A DNA stretch of 64,000 bases, taken from the NCBI GenBank assembly GCA_036417435.1, contig CM070901.1, positions 4,686,001 through 4,750,000 on the forward strand, written 5' to 3'. Below, one piece after another: positions 61,886 to 64,000 of the stretch (position 1 is the first letter of the stretch; each line of letters opens with the position of its first letter). Position numbers and translations under genes: made by a program. This DNA comes from Inia geoffrensis (Eukaryota; Chordata; Mammalia; Artiodactyla; Iniidae). The notes beneath the pieces were generated by a model. It ran no database searches, was not told where the DNA came from, and worked only from the letters and a program-made list of their open reading frames with translations.

Positions 61886-62600
61886 CATTACTGTTCTCAG
61901 TGAGAGCAGCTCCCTTAGACCTGTGGCCAGAACAGGAAGCTCTAGGTGCCTTTATTCCACCACTAAGCTCACTGTTGCCAACCTTTGTTGTCAGGTTTCT
62001 CCCTCTGATTTCACAGGCCCCAGTTCTTTTCTCTTTCACATGGTTTTCGTATGTACTTACTTTACAGTTGTACTGTGTGGGAAATAAATATCCCAGTGAT
62101 TTTATTTTGTGTTAGTCAACACTTTGGGTCTGAATCAGTTCAATATATTGAGTGTGCTTTGTGAAATTATATGTACATTTAAATATTCCTATGCCATTTA
62201 ATGAAGATGTTTTTTTCTTTAACCTTTATTTGGTACATTTTTTGCTTTATTTAGTACACTTAATTTTTATTCAATGATAGCGATGTATAAGTCCTTCAGC
62301 TTCAAGGATGTTATGCCAGGAACATGTTCTAACCCAAACACCGAATCTTCTTCTCTCCTCTCCCCTGCTTTCATGAAGAACAGCTTATGTAGTGTTAGAA
62401 AAACAGCTGACAGAATGTCAGAAGAGCGCCGTGGGGTTCTAGCCCTATCATGAACCTATCATAGAATGTTGGGTAATTCTGATCCAAAGAAATACGATTA
62501 GCATTTCCCTTTAAGGTTAAAGATTCAATATTTCATAAATAACCTAAAAGTAAGAAGATTTTCCTTCCTACTTGGCTTATAAATTGATCTCATTTCTTTT

Positions 62601-62694
62601 TTTTTAATTGACATGTAGTTGATTTATAATATTATACTAGTTTCAGGTGTACAACATAGTGATTCAGTATTTTTATAGACTATACTCCATTTGT
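62601..62694 (-). mobile_element. Short antisense L1 3' tail
   Basis: About 95 bp of antisense L1 3' UTR (TTAATTGACATGTAGTTGAT...). The exact 12 bp target repeat TCTCATTTCTTT lies at 62589-62600 and 62695-62706. Confidence 0.9.
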
Positions 62695-62869
62695 TCTCAT
62701 TTCTTTATAGAACTTTATTCTGCAAAGCAAACTTCTAAAGTATGTTGTTTATTTTCCTTAATTTGCAAAGTTCTGGAAATGTTCTAGGTAAATGATTTGT
62801 TGTGACAGTTAGCACTGTGTTCAGAGGTGCGGACAGATCTTATCCAGAATGAAATCTGGAGGCTCTTCA

Positions 62870-63285
62870 GTTCCGACCTTGCTCCCTCTCTGACCTCAAC
62901 TCCTGCTGTTCTCCCGTTTAATCTAATCACCCGACCCCCTACTACTCCAAGAAGGTGCCAAGCCTGCTCCCACCTCAGGACTCCTGAATGCCCTTCTCCC
63001 CAAGTGCACCATACGTGGCTCCCATATTTCAGTCAGGTCTCAGTGCAGATGTGGCCACATCAGAGTTTGTCCCTATGCTCCAGTCTAGAATAGCCCTTCT
63101 GCTCTTACCCTGCTTTTAGGTTTCTTCATAAAATTTACCTCTGACATAATATGTGTTTCACTTGTTTATTGTTTGCTTTCCCCACTGATATGTAACTTGT
63201 TCTGTTCTCTGTCCCTGTTGCTTAGTAGAGATTTATGATGGCACATGGCAGGTACTCAAAAACTCTGTTGAATTAAGCAAGTAAA
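62870..63285 (+). mobile_element. L2 3' end
   Basis: CTCCCACCTCAGGACTCCTG, TTCAGTCAGGTCTCAGTGC, CACTTGTTTATTGTTTGC and AGGTACTCAAAAACTCTGTTG give the sense L2 order to its tail. Confidence 0.75.
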
Positions 63286-64000
63286 TTATTATGATGTCTC
63301 CAATTTCACAGTTACCTAATGTGCTTTAAAGCTTTTAGAGATTATGTTTAGATAGATTTCGAAGGTGGATCTGAATTATAGTCTAGTTAAAATGTTCTGT
63401 TAACCACCCACATGGAAAAAACAATTCCTAATTATTACTAAAAATACAAAATGTTAGAATTGATCTGATCTAAGAGTAGAGAATGTTAGATCTCCCAGAG
63501 ATGGGGTTTATAGATCATCTAGCAGATATTTCTTATTTTAAAGATTAGGAAACTGGGATCTGGTTACATTTGCAGGTGTGCCAAAGTGGCACAGCCTCCT
63601 AGTGGCCAGCCCCTAACTTTTGTCCACGATGTACTTCATTGTTCTTACCTTATACAACTTGCATATAACTGTGTTTAATTTCCTAGTAAATTTATTTTTT
63701 CTTAATTGTATATTTTTTTACTTACAACCTTACTATCTCCTCTACAAAGTATATGCTGTAATAGTATCTTCTCTATTTTTTAAATCACATAGTTATTATT
63801 ACATGATGCTAGGTGTGTAAGGGAGATCTTCTTTGATAGGTTTCTGCCTTCTTTGGAAATCTCCACTTGGGTGTCTCATATTTAACAGAATCAGTATTTG
63901 TGAGAGCACATTCCTTACAGTCCCACCTGAACCTGACACTTTTGTTATATTTCTTTAAATAATTCATCCTGGTCGCTTAGGCCAGAAACTGAGGTTTGGG

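Larger units (their letters stand above)
1..64000 (+). other. DENND1B: DENND1B gene, internal segment
   Basis: Six exons on the + strand splice into one uninterrupted 162-codon frame that reads as the DENN domain of DENND1B. Seen: residues such as [41 protein letters not shown] and LTEYFVAVD in the right order and phase. Known of the family: DENND1 proteins are guanine-nucleotide exchange factors for RAB35 on clathrin-coated vesicles and endosomes. The N-terminal DENN module (uDENN, cDENN, dDENN) is catalytic, and the C-terminal tail binds clathrin and AP-2. DENND1B limits T-cell receptor signalling in Th2 cells. Choice of paralogue: the [15 protein letters not shown] stretch fits DENND1B and not DENND1A, which I recall as having FYVDSLTVSQVGQNF there. 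The first exons, the rest of cDENN, dDENN and the tail lie outside the window. Confidence 0.93.
49477..64000 (+). other. DENND1B intron (3' part outside window)
   Basis: The intron opens GTGCGT, and no following family exon was found in 14.5 kb. It contains L2, L1 and MIR pieces (51.0-52.4 kb), a head-only SINE (52.5 kb), a GC/CpG-rich patch (55.8-56.1 kb), a candidate ERVL-like relic (56.3-57.8 kb), a second smaller GC-rich patch (57.8-58.0 kb), a CHR SINE (59.3 kb), two MIRs (60.2, 61.7 kb), a short L1 tail (62.6 kb) and L2 (62.9-63.3 kb). 52.8-55.4 kb shows no feature I can name. Confidence 0.8.

Noticed and set aside
49477..64000. Next DENND1B exon (LTACIHGSAALLYPMYW)
   Set aside because: No segment encoding HGSAA, YPMYW or IPVLPPHLL was seen in any frame; it probably lies beyond the window.
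1..64000. tRNA, rRNA, snRNA, Y-RNA or 7SK genes or pseudogenes
   Set aside because: None of their characteristic starts or conserved cores were seen; the only tRNA-like boxes are in the SINE heads.

Overview
This window is nuclear DNA of a toothed whale or a close relative. The diagnosis rests on several copies of the tRNA-derived CHR-type SINE (cetacean/hippo/ruminant family). They carry an intact A/B-box head, an A-tail and, in several cases, exact target-site duplications. They sit beside ruminant/whale-type L1 3' ends and old mammalian repeats (MIR, L2, L1M, Tigger1). There is no bacterial, plasmid or phage gene organisation. Nearly all open frames over 60 codons are chance frames or repeat translations.

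The only host gene I can support is a piece of DENND1B (connecdenn 2, a DENN-domain exchange factor for RAB35), on the + strand. Six consecutive internal exons lie at 22211-22260, 24240-24359, 36695-36764, 42610-42690, 46765-46818 and 49366-49476. Each is bounded by AG and GT, the split codons join in phase, and together they give 162 uninterrupted codons. They cover most of the uDENN module and the start of the cDENN module, roughly residues 43-204 of the human protein. The exons before and after were not found, so the window starts inside one intron and ends inside another.

Layout: 1-22210 is an upstream intron (SINEs, L1M, MIR, L2, microsatellites, and a 3 x 70 bp tandem repeat near 5.1-5.3 kb). 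22211-49476 holds the six exons. Their introns contain two L1 insertions with internal (twin-priming) inversions near 34.4-34.9 and 39.7-40.0 kb, a long old antisense L1 at 36.8-37.9 kb, and a broken Tigger1 transposon at 40.5-42.5 kb ending about 130 bp before an exon. 49477-64000 is a downstream intron. It has a sense L1 3' end, an unusual SINE remnant at 52.5 kb, a CpG/GC-rich patch at 55.8-56.1 kb, a candidate ERVL-like relic at about 56.3-57.8 kb, one more SINE and more MIR/L2.

I found no previously undescribed multi-gene system. The observations most worth a second look are the strikingly GC-rich last exon (34 of 37 codons end in G or C), the two clean twin-priming L1 events, the SINE whose A-tail follows only its first ~65 bp, and the GC-rich block that may be an old repeat split by a retroviral relic.
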